Source of the DNA: Fimenecus sp051881435
GTDB taxonomy: Bacteria > Bacillota > Clostridia > Oscillospirales > Acutalibacteraceae
Assembly (NCBI GenBank): GCA_051881435.1
Contig: JBJEPW010000011.1
Span: 1-13,173 of the forward strand
Length of the DNA stretch: 13,173 nt
Direction of reading: 5' to 3'
In this document: positions 1 through 7,369 of the stretch, in pieces
How the letters are laid out: every line of letters starts with the position of its first letter
Position numbering within the stretch: position 1 is the first letter of the stretch
Made by a program: the position numbers and the translations under genes
Notes under the pieces: model-generated
Told to the model about the DNA's origin: nothing
Seen by the model: the letters and a program-made list of their open reading frames with translations, nothing else
The model's database searches: none

Positions 1-3000
1 TATTCAGAATGCCGCAGATACCGCCGATATAATTGCCCGTGCCGATGACTGCGCCTGTATTATAACAGTTAAGCAAATTACCGTTGTAATTGTTTCCGCA
101 CACGCCGCCGACAGCGGTCGTACCGCTGACCGTGCTTGCGCTATAACAGTTTTCCATTGTGCCGTATTTTGCGCCGCACACGCCGCCGACACGGTTAGAA
201 CCGCAGAAATAAGAATCAACAACACCCACATTGGAAATCTTACCGCTTGTGCCCATATATCCGATTAAACCTACATTATTTGCGCTTGAATCATTGAAAT
301 ACAAGCCGCTTACCGTATGGTTTTGTCCGTCAAAGGTGCCTGCGTATCCTGTTGAAGAAGAATTTCCTATGGGAGTCCAGGCTTTGAAACCGCTTGTATC
401 ATCTGCCAGGGCACCGTCCGCTTTCAAAACGCCTGTATTTACGGTGATATCGTTTACAAGAACTGCATTGGCAGAAAGGTTTTGCTCTGTGCCGTCGGTC
501 AGCTTACCGTTGACGAGGGCGGCAAACCAATAAAGGTTGCCTGCGTTCTTTATCTGATACACGCCGTCAATCAATTCGGCAGGCTCGAAGCTACCGCATA
601 TCGTGCAGAATCCGTCATTTTCATAAACATGGTCGGCATAAACATTCTCTTTTTCCGTGTTTGAATACTCCGCATTTTCAGGCTCGCCGGGATTACCGAT
701 ACAACCGGGATATGTTGCATTACAATACACGGTGCCGTGGGTATTATCAAGGACAGGAGAAGCGTCAGTACCGATGGTCTGATACCATTTTTGTGTGCCG
801 TCTGTTGCTCCGCCTGCCAAGAGGTAAGCCACCTCGCCGCTTGCAAATTGCTCTGTGGTTTTGCCCTCGGTTTTTTCTGCTGTCTTGTTGTTTGTGCCCA
901 CAGCATTTTTGTCGCATTTACTGCTGTCAAAGTAGCAGTTGGAGATTGTGTCGTGATTCACTCCACACACGCCGCCGACAGTAGAATTGGAAGAACCGCT
1001 GACTGTACCGGTGCTGTAACAATTCTCCATTTTACCGTTATTCAAAATTCCACACACGCCGCCGATATAATAGCTCGTACCGATAACTGCGCCTTTGTTG
1101 TAACAATTTATAAGATTTGAAGAGCCGGAATTGTCTCCGCACACACCGCCGACAAGGTTAGAACCGCTGACCGTGCTTGCGCTGTAACAGTTTTCAACTG
1201 TGCCGTCTTTTCTGCCGCATATTCCGCCGATACGGAGAGAACCGCGGAAATAAGAATCAACAACACCCACATTGGAAATCTTACCGCTTGTGTCTATATA
1301 TCCGAATAAGCCTACAAAATCTCCTCTTGAATCATTGAAATACAAGCCGCTTACCGTATGGTTTTGTCCGTCAAAGGTGCCTGCGTATCCTGTTGAAGAA
1401 GAATTTCCTATGGGAGTCCAGGCTTTGAAACCGCTTGTATCATCTGCCAGGGCACCGTCCGCTTTCAAAACGCCTGTATTTACGGTGATATCGTTTACAA
1501 GAACTGCATTGGCAGAAGAGTTTCGCGCTGTGCCGTCGGTCAGCGTACCGTTTACGAGAGCGGCAAACCAATAAAGGTTACCCGCGTTCTTGATTTGATA
1601 TACGCCGTCTTTTAATTCGGCAGGTGCATAACCGCCGCACACAGTGCAGAATCCGTTTTCATAAGCATGGTCGGCATAATACGATTTTTCTGTGTTTTCA
1701 TACACAGAAGATACCGGCTCGCCGGGATTACCGATACAACCGGAATATGTTACATTACAATACACCGTGCCGTGGGTATTATCAAGGGTCGGGTAATCGT
1801 CTGTACCGAGGGTTTGATACCAGCTTTGTGTACCGTCACTGACGCTGTTGTTCAAAATGTAAGCAATCTCACCGCTTGCAAACTCCTCTGCGGTTTTGCT
1901 CTCGGTTTTTGTAACTTTGCCGCTGTTTAAGCCCACAGCGTTTTCATCGCATTTATCGGTGTCGAAATAGCAGTTGGAAATTGTACCGTTGCTGCCGACA
2001 AATCCGCAAATATTACCGACATAAGAAGCTTCGGAAGCGCTCAACAAACCGATATTATAACAGTTTTCTATTGCGCCTTTATTCAGAATGCCGCAGATAC
2101 CGCCGATATAATTGCCCGTGGCGAAGACTGCGCCTGTATTATAACAGTTACTTATGGCGCCGCCGTAATTGTTTCCGCAGATACCGCCGACAAAGTCAGT
2201 ACCGTTGATTGTGCTTGTGTTGTAGCAGTTTTCCACTGTGCCGTATTTCGCACCGCAGATACCGCCGACGCGCGCACCACCGACAAAGAAGGAATCAACA
2301 ACACCGACATTGGAAACCTTACCGTTTGTACCTATGCTTCCGAATAAGCCTATGTTATTTGCGCTTGTATCATTGAAAAACAAACCGCTTACCGTATGGT
2401 TTTGTCCGTCAAAATTACCTGTGTACCGAGTGGGATACTCTCCGATAGGCATCCAGACTTTACCGCCGAAAACACCGTCTTCATTCATAATGCTTGTGTT
2501 TACAATAATATCGTTTACAAGCACCGCATCAGCAGAGGTGTTTTGCTCTGTGCCGTCCTTCAGCGTACCGTTAACAAGGGCAGAGAACCAATAAAGGTTA
2601 CCTGCGTTCTTGATTTGATATATGCCGTCTGTAAGTTCTGCAGGTTCATAGCCATCGCACATCGTGCAGAATCCGTTTTCATAGTTATGGTCGGCATAGA
2701 TCGTTTCCGATGTGTTTGCATACACATCAGAAGGCTCACCGGGATTGTTCACACAACCGGGATATCTCAATTTGTGATACACTGTACCGTGGGTGTTATT
2801 CAGGGTAGGTACGCTATCTGTACCAAGTGTTTGATACCACCTTTGTGTGCCATCGGTTACACCGCTGTTCAAAAGGTAAGCAACCTCACCTGATGTAAAC
2901 TGCGCTTCTGTTGCTTGTGTTACACCTGATGAAGGCGCAGAACCGAGAGGATTCAAATAATAGAAGTTCGTAACCGTTATCGTACCGGATGACTTTCTGC

Positions 3001-3616
3001 TGACAATATTTCCGCCGGCAGTATTGACGCCGAAGGTTGCCGAAATATAACAATTGCTTACAGTTGTAGCGCTTTGCGTCCAACCGACTACACCTGCACA
3101 GTTGAAGGTTTCCGAGCCGTTTATTGCGCCTGTAAATGCGCAGTTGTTTATTATTACTTTTCCGTCTGCAATACCGACAAAACCGCCGTGCGTTCCGTCG
3201 CCCGATACGGTTGAGTTGATGGTTACATCAGATACGCAGTTTTCAAGTGTCGTGGGAACCTCCCCTCCGGCCGGAACATGCATTATAAAACCGGCGGCAT
3301 ACTTATCCGCAGCTTCAATGGTACCTGTAACCGTAAGGTTTTTAATTGTACCGTTTTTAACATAACCAAAGATTGCAACATCTTTGCTTCCGCTCTGATT
3401 TACTGTGATTTTATAACCGCAACCGTCAAAGGTGCCTTGGTACGCATAGCTGCTTGTGCCTATTGCAATAAAATTACGGCTGCCAAAATCAATATCGTTT
3501 GTGAGAACTGCATTTGCATAGGTGTTTTCTCTGTTATCGTTTACATAGTTCGCAAACCAGCAAAGGTTACCTGCGTTCTTAATTTGATATACGCCGTCTG
3601 TAAGTTCGGCAGGCTC
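1..3616 (-). repeat. Four tandem ~1-kb GLUG-type modules within the giant gene
   Basis: The motif [EA]PAEL-x-DGxYQIKNAGNL begins at residues 559, 882, 1222 and 1569 (positions 3616, 2647, 1627 and 586), so the spacing is 323, 340 and 347 residues. Each module continues with a TFDG(Q/C) segment, several G-x-(I/V)-xNCY GLUG units and a conserved end (GTQxWYQTxGTD, then GNPGEP in the later copies). Module 1 is the most divergent. Modules 2 to 4 are close paralogues, and module 4 runs out of the window. GLUG repeats occur in bacterial surface and adhesion proteins. Confidence 0.85.
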
Positions 3617-5290
3617 ATATTCGCCGCAAATGCAAAATCCGTTCGTATAGTTATGATTTATTTCTTCTAAATTACCGTTATTGATGAATGTGCCGTTGTT
3701 AATAACTGTGCCGTTATTGGTAAACCCATTGTTGTTAATAATCGTGCCGTTATTGGTAAGGGTTACACCGTCAGGGACCGTAAGGGTTACTCCTGCCGGA
3801 ATAACCAATGTTTTTCCTTCGGGGATTGTAATATCGGCAGGAAGGGTTAAATCACCGTAAACTTCAAGCGTTCCGTCTTCATTCACTTTAATTCCGGAGC
3901 TTGTGCCAAAGTTTCCGTTGGTTGCGGTTACGGTGCCGCCCAACAGGATGCAAACACCGTCCGTATTGTTTAGACCGCCGCCGATGTCCGAACCGCCGTT
4001 GTTGCCGTTCGCCGTAACAGTACCGCCGTTGATAATGACTACACCGCCGTTGCCGGAAGATCCGTAAAGATTTTTGCCGCCGCCGATACCGGAACCGCCG
4101 CTGTTATCTATGGCGGAAGCATTGATTGTACCGCTGTTAATAATAATTGTTCCGCAGTTATCCAATAATTCCGAGCCTATACCGGCGCCGCCACTTCCGC
4201 CCACCGCATTCAGCGTACCGTCGCCCTCAATAATCAGCGTTCTGCCCTCACCGACGTTAACGCCGGCTTTTTCATAGCCTGCTTTGAGTGTATTTGTGCC
4301 TTCCAGAATCAGCGTAACCTGACCGCGGCTATCGACACCGCCCACCGACAATGCATAGGTGTAATTATCAGAAGTACGGTCAATGGTTAAGTCCTTCGCC
4401 TTGATTGTAACCGGAATATCCGTGTTAATATGAAGCTCGTTTGTTTTTGTGGAACCGGTCACCGTTAAGACCTTTGCAGGGTCAACATTTACTATAACCT
4501 GACTGCCGTAAGAAATCTTTATTTTACCGGGATTGTCTGCATCCGATGTGATAATGATTCCGCCCTGGCTTATATCAAATATATAATCAAACTGCACGCC
4601 GCAATGCTCACATATACCGGTTTCGGCAGAAAGATTATGGCCTAATTTTGGAACCGTAGTTAGAATCGAGTTGTTGCAAACGGTACAGGTTTTTTCTGTA
4701 TAGCCGTCTTCTGTGCATGTTGCAGGACTTTGGATTTCTTCACCCCAAACATGGTCGCAGAAAGTAAGGGCAAACTCGCTCATCTGCATAACATCTGCAC
4801 CTTGGTTTGCAGTGATTTCCAATTTATAGTACTGATACGCCGTCGTTTCTTTTTCAAACACATAACTGTATTTTGTGTAGTTTACATCCTGCAAAACCGT
4901 ATCGTCGGTAACGCTGTGAATTGTTTCCCATGACGGGTCGCCGTCTGCCGTATAATCATTGCAACCGTACAGTGTCCAGCTTTTGGGGTTTCTTCCGTTC
5001 TCATCCTCATTATCGTTCGCGGTTGTAATATCATAACCGCTGACAAATACAGGAGAGTCCGTTTTGAAAATTACATAGAGCGTACCGCTCATGGTCACGC
5101 ACCATTTTGTTTCGGTGTCCCCATCGAACAGATTTTCGTGACCTTCGCCGTCAAAGCCGCCGGAACCTTCAAGTACGGTATATTGTACCGTCGAATCCGC
5201 ACCGTCTTCTCCCAAGGATAACGCTGTTAAGGGGAACATCGTTATCACGAGGCATACTGCAAGAAGTATGCTTAAAATTCGTTTTTTCAT
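1..5290 (-). CDS. Giant secreted multi-module surface protein (F5/8C-like, beta-helix-like, GLUG-type repeats), 3' end outside window
   Basis: An uninterrupted minus-strand frame of 1763 codons runs from ATG at 5290 off the left edge, so it lacks a stop and is partial at its C-terminus. GAGGTG lies at 5297-5302, six bases before the start. Residues 1-25 form a signal peptide (MKKRILSILLAVCLVITMF, then PLTALS). About 30-178 resembles an F5/8C carbohydrate-binding domain. About 180-230 is a linker with Cys-x2-Cys pairs (CTVC, CEHCG). About 280-500 is Gly/Asn-rich with beta-helix character (GGSGGAGIGS, GGSGIGGGKN), like Cthe_2159-type carbohydrate-binding proteins. About 505-550 is an NNGT-rich spacer. 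From residue 559 come GLUG-type modules (VGGICG, ENCYNT), each preceded by a linker such as GFCTVCGGYEPAEL. Likely role is surface adhesion or polysaccharide binding; no catalytic motif was seen. How it is anchored cannot be judged because the C-terminus is missing. Neighbour: a LytTR regulator immediately upstream on the same strand. Confidence 0.93.
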   Translation of the reverse strand, partial: MKKRILSILLAVCLVITMFPLTALSLGEDGADSTVQYTVLEGSGGFDGEGHENLFDGDTETKWCVTMSGTLYVIFKTDSPVFVSGYDITTANDNEDENGRNPKSWTLYGCNDYTADGDPSWETIHSVTDDTVLQDVNYTKYSYVFEKETTAYQYYKLEITANQGADVMQMSEFALTFCDHVWGEEIQSPATCTEDGYTEKTCTVCNNSILTTVPKLGHNLSAETGICEHCGVQFDYIFDISQGGIIITSDADNPGKIKISYGSQVIVNVDPAKVLTVTGSTKTNELHINTDIPVTIKAKDLTIDRTSDNYTYALSVGGVDSRGQVTLILEGTNTLKAGYEKAGVNVGEGRTLIIEGDGTLNAVGGSGGAGIGSELLDNCGTIIINSGTINASAIDNSGGSGIGGGKNLYGSSGNGGVVIINGGTVTANGNNGGSDIGGGLNNTDGVCILLGGTVTATNGNFGTSSGIKVNEDGTLEVYGDLTLPADITIPEGKTLVIPAGVTLTVPDGVTLTNNGTIINNNGFTNNGTVINNGTFINNGNLEEINHNYTNGFCICGEYEPAELTDGVYQIKNAGNLCWFANYVNDNRENTYANAVLTNDIDFGSRNFIAIGTSSYAYQGTFDGCGYKITVNQSGSKDVAIFGYVKNGTIKNLTVTGTIEAADKYAAGFIMHVPAGGEVPTTLENCVSDVTINSTVSGDGTHGGFVGIADGKVIINNCAFTGAINGSETFNCAGVVGWTQSATTVSNCYISATFGVNTAGGNIVSRKSSGTITVTNFYYLNPLGSAPSSGVTQATEAQFTSGEVAYLLNSGVTDGTQRWYQTLGTDSVPTLNNTHGTVYHKLRYPGCVNNPGEPSDVYANTSETIYADHNYENGFCTMCDGYEPAELTDGIYQIKNAGNLYWFSALVNGTLKDGTEQNTSADAVLVNDIIVNTSIMNEDGVFGGKVWMPIGEYPTRYTGNFDGQNHTVSGLFFNDTSANNIGLFGSIGTNGKVSNVGVVDSFFVGGARVGGICGAKYGTVENCYNTSTINGTDFVGGICGNNYGGAISNCYNTGAVFATGNYIGGICGILNKGAIENCYNIGLLSASEASYVGNICGFVGSNGTISNCYFDTDKCDENAVGLNSGKVTKTESKTAEEFASGEIAYILNNSVSDGTQSWYQTLGTDDYPTLDNTHGTVYCNVTYSGCIGNPGEPVSSVYENTEKSYYADHAYENGFCTVCGGYAPAELKDGVYQIKNAGNLYWFAALVNGTLTDGTARNSSANAVLVNDITVNTGVLKADGALADDTSGFKAWTPIGNSSSTGYAGTFDGQNHTVSGLYFNDSRGDFVGLFGYIDTSGKISNVGVVDSYFRGSLRIGGICGRKDGTVENCYSASTVSGSNLVGGVCGDNSGSSNLINCYNKGAVIGTSYYIGGVCGILNNGKMENCYSTGTVSGSSNSTVGGVCGVNHDTISNCYFDSSKCDKNAVGTNNKTAEKTEGKTTEQFASGEVAYLLAGGATDGTQKWYQTIGTDASPVLDNTHGTVYCNATYPGCIGNPGEPENAEYSNTEKENVYADHVYENDGFCTICGSFEPAELIDGVYQIKNAGNLYWFAALVNGKLTDGTEQNLSANAVLVNDITVNTGVLKADGALADDTSGFKAWTPIGNSSSTGYAGTFDGQNHTVSGLYFNDSSANNVGLIGYMGTSGKISNVGVVDSYFCGSNRVGGVCGAKYGTMENCYSASTVSGTTAVGGVCGNNYNGNLLNCYNTGAVIGTGNYIGGICGILN

Positions 5291-5363
5291 TTAACGCACC
5301 TCGTTCTTCCTTTTAGTTTATTTAAGTTGCATTATTATACTTTTGCAAGGTAATATTTATGAC

Positions 5364-5393
5364 ATTATATTGCATTTTGATACATTTTTGCAA
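5364..5393 (-). promoter_or_regulatory. Promoter of the giant surface-protein gene
   Basis: On the minus strand TTGCAA (5393-5388) is followed after 18 bases by a perfect TATAAT (5369-5364), which fits a sigma-70/SigA promoter about 70 bases upstream of the start codon. A second TATAAT nearer the gene (around 5331-5336) has no good -35 partner. The -35 is imperfect, which suits an activator-dependent promoter. Confidence 0.6.
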
Positions 5394-5400
5394 TAGACTT

Positions 5401-5440
5401 GGCGTGAAATGACATTAAAACGGCGTGAAATGACATTAAA
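5401..5440 (-). promoter_or_regulatory. Two 19-bp direct repeats, 21-bp period, candidate LytTR-protein binding site
   Basis: The sequence GGCGTGAAATGACATTAAA (plus-strand reading) occurs exactly at 5401-5419 and 5422-5440. The repeats begin seven bases upstream of the -35 of the giant gene and end just before the terminator of the LytTR gene. LytTR-domain regulators are known to bind pairs of short direct repeats about two helical turns apart upstream of the -35, which matches period and position. The bases do not closely match the published LytTR consensus, so the assignment rests on geometry and context. Confidence 0.5.
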
Positions 5441-5443
5441 TCG

Positions 5444-5469
5444 AAAAAATCCCCCTCTTACGAGGGGGA
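5444..5469 (-). terminator. Rho-independent terminator of the LytTR gene
   Basis: Read on the minus strand, a seven-base GC-rich stem (CCCCCTC / GAGGGGG, positions 5468-5451, loop GTAA), extended by one A-T pair, is followed by a run of six T. It begins 12 bases beyond the stop of the LytTR gene and separates that transcript from the promoter of the giant gene. Confidence 0.85.
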
Positions 5470-5480
5470 AAATCCGTTTT

Positions 5481-6284
5481 TTATATATTTTCGGTTTTTG
5501 AAAAGTTACCCAAATAATACAAAAGCGCTTTATCGGCAAAAATGCTGTTTTTAGTGAATTCTATTTCAGAAATATCAAAGATAATACAGCCGCAATGTCC
5601 CTTAAATGTGGGGAAACAAATAACTTTTATATACTTATCGATTTCAGGGCTGTAATCAATGATTTCCAACGTTTCTCCGTAAAGTGTGGAACGGCCGTAA
5701 ACTCGCAGCCACTTGGAATCCATATTCGCAAATAAGCTGCCGAAAGAACTGCCGATTAGTGTTTCAAGGGGCAGTCCTTCAAGCTTTGAAAGCGCTTCAT
5801 TGCCGTATCGGAAAATCCAATCCACCGCACGGCTTTCTTCATTGAATATCATTTCAATATCCGTAAACGCAAAGGGCAGCATATCAAAGCTTTTGTAATA
5901 TGCGCGGTATTCCTGTGCCGTGACAGGAATACCTTTCTCGGAAAAACCGCTGATAATGTTTTTCTGAATTGCACGGAACTGCTCAATGATTTGTTTTTTC
6001 TTTCGCAGAGCGTATTCCAGCGACTCACCGTTTACAAGGTTAATTCTGTCGGTAATATTATGTATTGCCTTAGCGGAAACGATACATCCGCGATGCACCT
6101 TTATAAAGCAGTCGCCGAGTTGTTCTTCAAGCTTTGAAATTGCTGTTCTCGTTTTATACACCGTATCGCCTGAAATATGAATTTCGGTAGTTTTTCCGTC
6201 TGCAAGAACATAAAGAATCGAACCAACTTCAATGATTACCTTTTTTCTCTTTGAAATGATTGTTATATAATTTGTTTTTTGCAA
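5481..6284 (-). CDS. LytTR-family DNA-binding regulator with PAS-like C-terminal domain
   Basis: The N-terminal ~105 residues form a LytTR DNA-binding domain: an ILYVLADGKTTEIHI strand region, then a TRTAISKLEEQLG helix, then CFIKVHRGCIVSAKAI, the typical (F)-(I/V)-(R/K)-VHR-x(4)-N/S signature. The remaining ~160 residues (about 115-267) read like a PAS-type sensor (FAFTDIEMIFNEE, IFRYGNEALSKLEG, GCIIFDISE). A receiver domain is absent, so it is not a classical two-component regulator; LytTR-first order is unusual. I chose TTG at 6284-6282 because GAGGTG (6296-6291) lies six bases before it, the same spacing as in the giant gene. A GTG at 6293 in the same frame would give 270 residues but sits inside that ribosome binding site. 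It has its own promoter and terminator, and probably regulates itself or the giant surface protein downstream. Confidence 0.87.
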   Translation of the reverse strand: MQKTNYITIISKRKKVIIEVGSILYVLADGKTTEIHISGDTVYKTRTAISKLEEQLGDCFIKVHRGCIVSAKAIHNITDRINLVNGESLEYALRKKKQIIEQFRAIQKNIISGFSEKGIPVTAQEYRAYYKSFDMLPFAFTDIEMIFNEESRAVDWIFRYGNEALSKLEGLPLETLIGSSFGSLFANMDSKWLRVYGRSTLYGETLEIIDYSPEIDKYIKVICFPTFKGHCGCIIFDISEIEFTKNSIFADKALLYYLGNFSKTENI

Positions 6285-6330
6285 ATCAAACACCTCATTC
6301 GTCCGTCAAAACAACATCAAAACTATATAT

Positions 6331-6359
6331 ATTATGCACTTTTTTCTGTTTCATGTCAA
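6331..6359 (-). promoter_or_regulatory. Promoter of the LytTR gene
   Basis: A consensus TTGACA (6359-6354, minus strand) is followed after 17 bases by CATAAT (6336-6331). It lies in the 98-base gap between the Crp/Fnr gene and the LytTR gene, so LytTR need not depend on read-through. A tandem GTTTTGA (11-bp period, around 6304-6321) lies at the expected transcription start. Confidence 0.65.
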
Positions 6360-6394
6360 TAAAAGTGTTATACGGTTTAACAAGGTATTTCTCC

Positions 6395-7060
6395 TCACTT
6401 TTTAACAATTTCAAACTGATTTTTATTGCATTTAAGCACTCCAGCTCGGCGCAGTTTTCCGATTTCCGCTGAAAGTCCGCTGCGGTCAACGCCCAGGTAA
6501 TCCGCAAGTTCCTGCCTGTCAAAGGGAATTGAAAAACAGTTGCTACCCTCTTTTTTCGCCTGCAAAAACAGATATGCCATCAGTTTTTCTTTGGTGGTGC
6601 GCTTTGACATAATTTCCATTTTTTGATGAAGCAACAAATTCTTTGACGCAATTATTTTTATCATATTAGTAATCAATTTACTTTTGAATGCACAAACAGG
6701 GGCGCTCGAATCAACAAATGATTTAAAATTAAGCATTAGAACGGTTGTATCCGTCTGCGCATATGCATCAATGGGCACATAAGGAACATCGGCGCATGCG
6801 AAAGCCTCTCCGAACATCTCCGACGGCTGAACGGTTGCCACGATACTGCGTGTACCGTAGTAATCGGTCCGTGAAATCTGCACCGCACCCGAAAGCACAA
6901 TGCCGATATATCCTGCTTTTTCGCCCTCTGCAAAAATGATTTCGTTTTTGCGGTATGTTACTGTTTTTCCCTTTAAGCATACAAGAATTTCGGATATTTC
7001 TTTTTCTGATGCGCCCTCAAATAATGGGCATTTTTCTAAAACTCCATAATATTCCTGCAT
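6395..7060 (-). CDS. Crp/Fnr-family transcriptional regulator
   Basis: A 221-residue protein of normal length for the family. Residues ~10-120 form a cyclic-nucleotide-binding-like beta-roll (CPLFEGASEKEISEIL, EGEKAGYIGIVLSGAVQIS, GEAFACADVPYVPIDAYAQ), followed by a dimerisation helix (~125-150) and a winged helix-turn-helix (RQELADYLGVDRSGLSAEIG, ~182-201; KLRRAGVL). The cAMP-contact residues of true CRP are not evident. Cysteines at 11, 28, 89, 123, 175 and 211 do not reproduce the FNR [4Fe-4S] spacing, so the effector is unknown. ATG at 7060 is supported by AGAGGA four bases upstream. It is divergent from a [4Fe-4S] protein gene across a MITE-like element. A perfect palindrome between its -10 and its ribosome binding site suggests autoregulation. 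In Clostridia such regulators often control anaerobic, nitrosative or oxidative-stress genes, which fits the neighbours. Confidence 0.92.
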   Translation of the reverse strand: MQEYYGVLEKCPLFEGASEKEISEILVCLKGKTVTYRKNEIIFAEGEKAGYIGIVLSGAVQISRTDYYGTRSIVATVQPSEMFGEAFACADVPYVPIDAYAQTDTTVLMLNFKSFVDSSAPVCAFKSKLITNMIKIIASKNLLLHQKMEIMSKRTTKEKLMAYLFLQAKKEGSNCFSIPFDRQELADYLGVDRSGLSAEIGKLRRAGVLKCNKNQFEIVKK

Positions 7061-7074
7061 AAAATCCTCTCTTT

Positions 7075-7090
7075 TGTTGAAAATTCAACA
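7075..7090. promoter_or_regulatory. Perfect 16-bp palindrome, candidate Crp/Fnr-type operator
   Basis: TGTTGAA-AA-TTCAACA is a perfect inverted repeat of seven-base arms, ending four bases upstream of the ribosome binding site of the Crp/Fnr gene and downstream of its likely -10. Size and symmetry resemble operators of the family (for example PrfA or FNR boxes), although the spacing is not that of the FNR consensus. Its position would allow the regulator to repress itself. Confidence 0.5.
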
Positions 7091-7104
7091 TACATTGTGT
7101 CCTT

Positions 7105-7110
7105 ATTATA
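7105..7110 (-). promoter_or_regulatory. Probable -10 of the Crp/Fnr gene
   Basis: Minus-strand TATAAT lies 45 bases upstream of the start codon. No good -35 is present: the expected position falls inside the terminal repeat of the adjacent MITE-like element, so the insertion may have replaced or disturbed it. Confidence 0.4.
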
Positions 7111-7115
7111 GTACC

Positions 7116-7342
7116 ATAGGGTAACGGAAATAATCCGAACTCGTCAAAAATGCAGTATTAAAGCGACAAATCTCATCTTTACTCCAAGCATTTTTGATGC
7201 TTTGCAGTTTATCGTGTGCAGATTTGGTCTTAATCGAGGCATAAAACGCAGTTAATCCTTTCGGATTAACGAGTATTTTAACGAAGAGTAAGGGCAAATC
7301 CGCCACGAGAAACCGTGGTTCGGATTATTACCGTTACCCTAT
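7116..7342. mobile_element. MITE-like element with 25-bp terminal inverted repeats
   Basis: Positions 7116-7140 and 7318-7342 are inverted repeats of 25 bases with a single mismatch (outer end ATAGGGTAACGG, inner end ATAATCCGAAC). The 177-base interior contains a perfect eight-base stem with TTTC loop (GTTAATCC / GGATTAAC, 7251-7270) and a short CCACG/CGTGG stem. It carries no transposase; a 66-codon open frame across it on the minus strand (7306-7106) includes both ends of the element and is unlikely to be a gene. No clear target-site duplication is visible. It fills most of the 309-base divergent intergenic region between the Crp/Fnr regulator and the [4Fe-4S] gene, so it probably supplies or interrupts promoter sequence. 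Confidence 0.75.
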
Positions 7343-7369
7343 ACACAAATCAACAAGGAGGAATTCAAA

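Noticed and set aside
231..2594. Three similar plus-strand open frames (231-533, 1272-1574, 2238-2594) looking like a small paralogous family
   Set aside because: They are antisense shadows of the repeated GLUG modules on the minus strand, lack ribosome binding sites, and their similarity simply mirrors the repeats.
5358..5367. Third copy of the ATGACATTA part of the direct repeat
   Set aside because: It is not in the 21-bp register and overlaps the -10, so it is probably chance in AT-rich DNA.
6395..7060. True FNR-type oxygen sensor with [4Fe-4S] cluster
   Set aside because: The cysteine spacing (11, 28, 89, 123) does not match the FNR N-terminal cluster pattern, so only the broader Crp/Fnr family is assigned.
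7106..7306. 66-codon minus-strand open frame upstream of the Crp/Fnr gene
   Set aside because: It lies almost wholly within the MITE-like element, overlaps both inverted repeats in part, and has no ribosome binding site.
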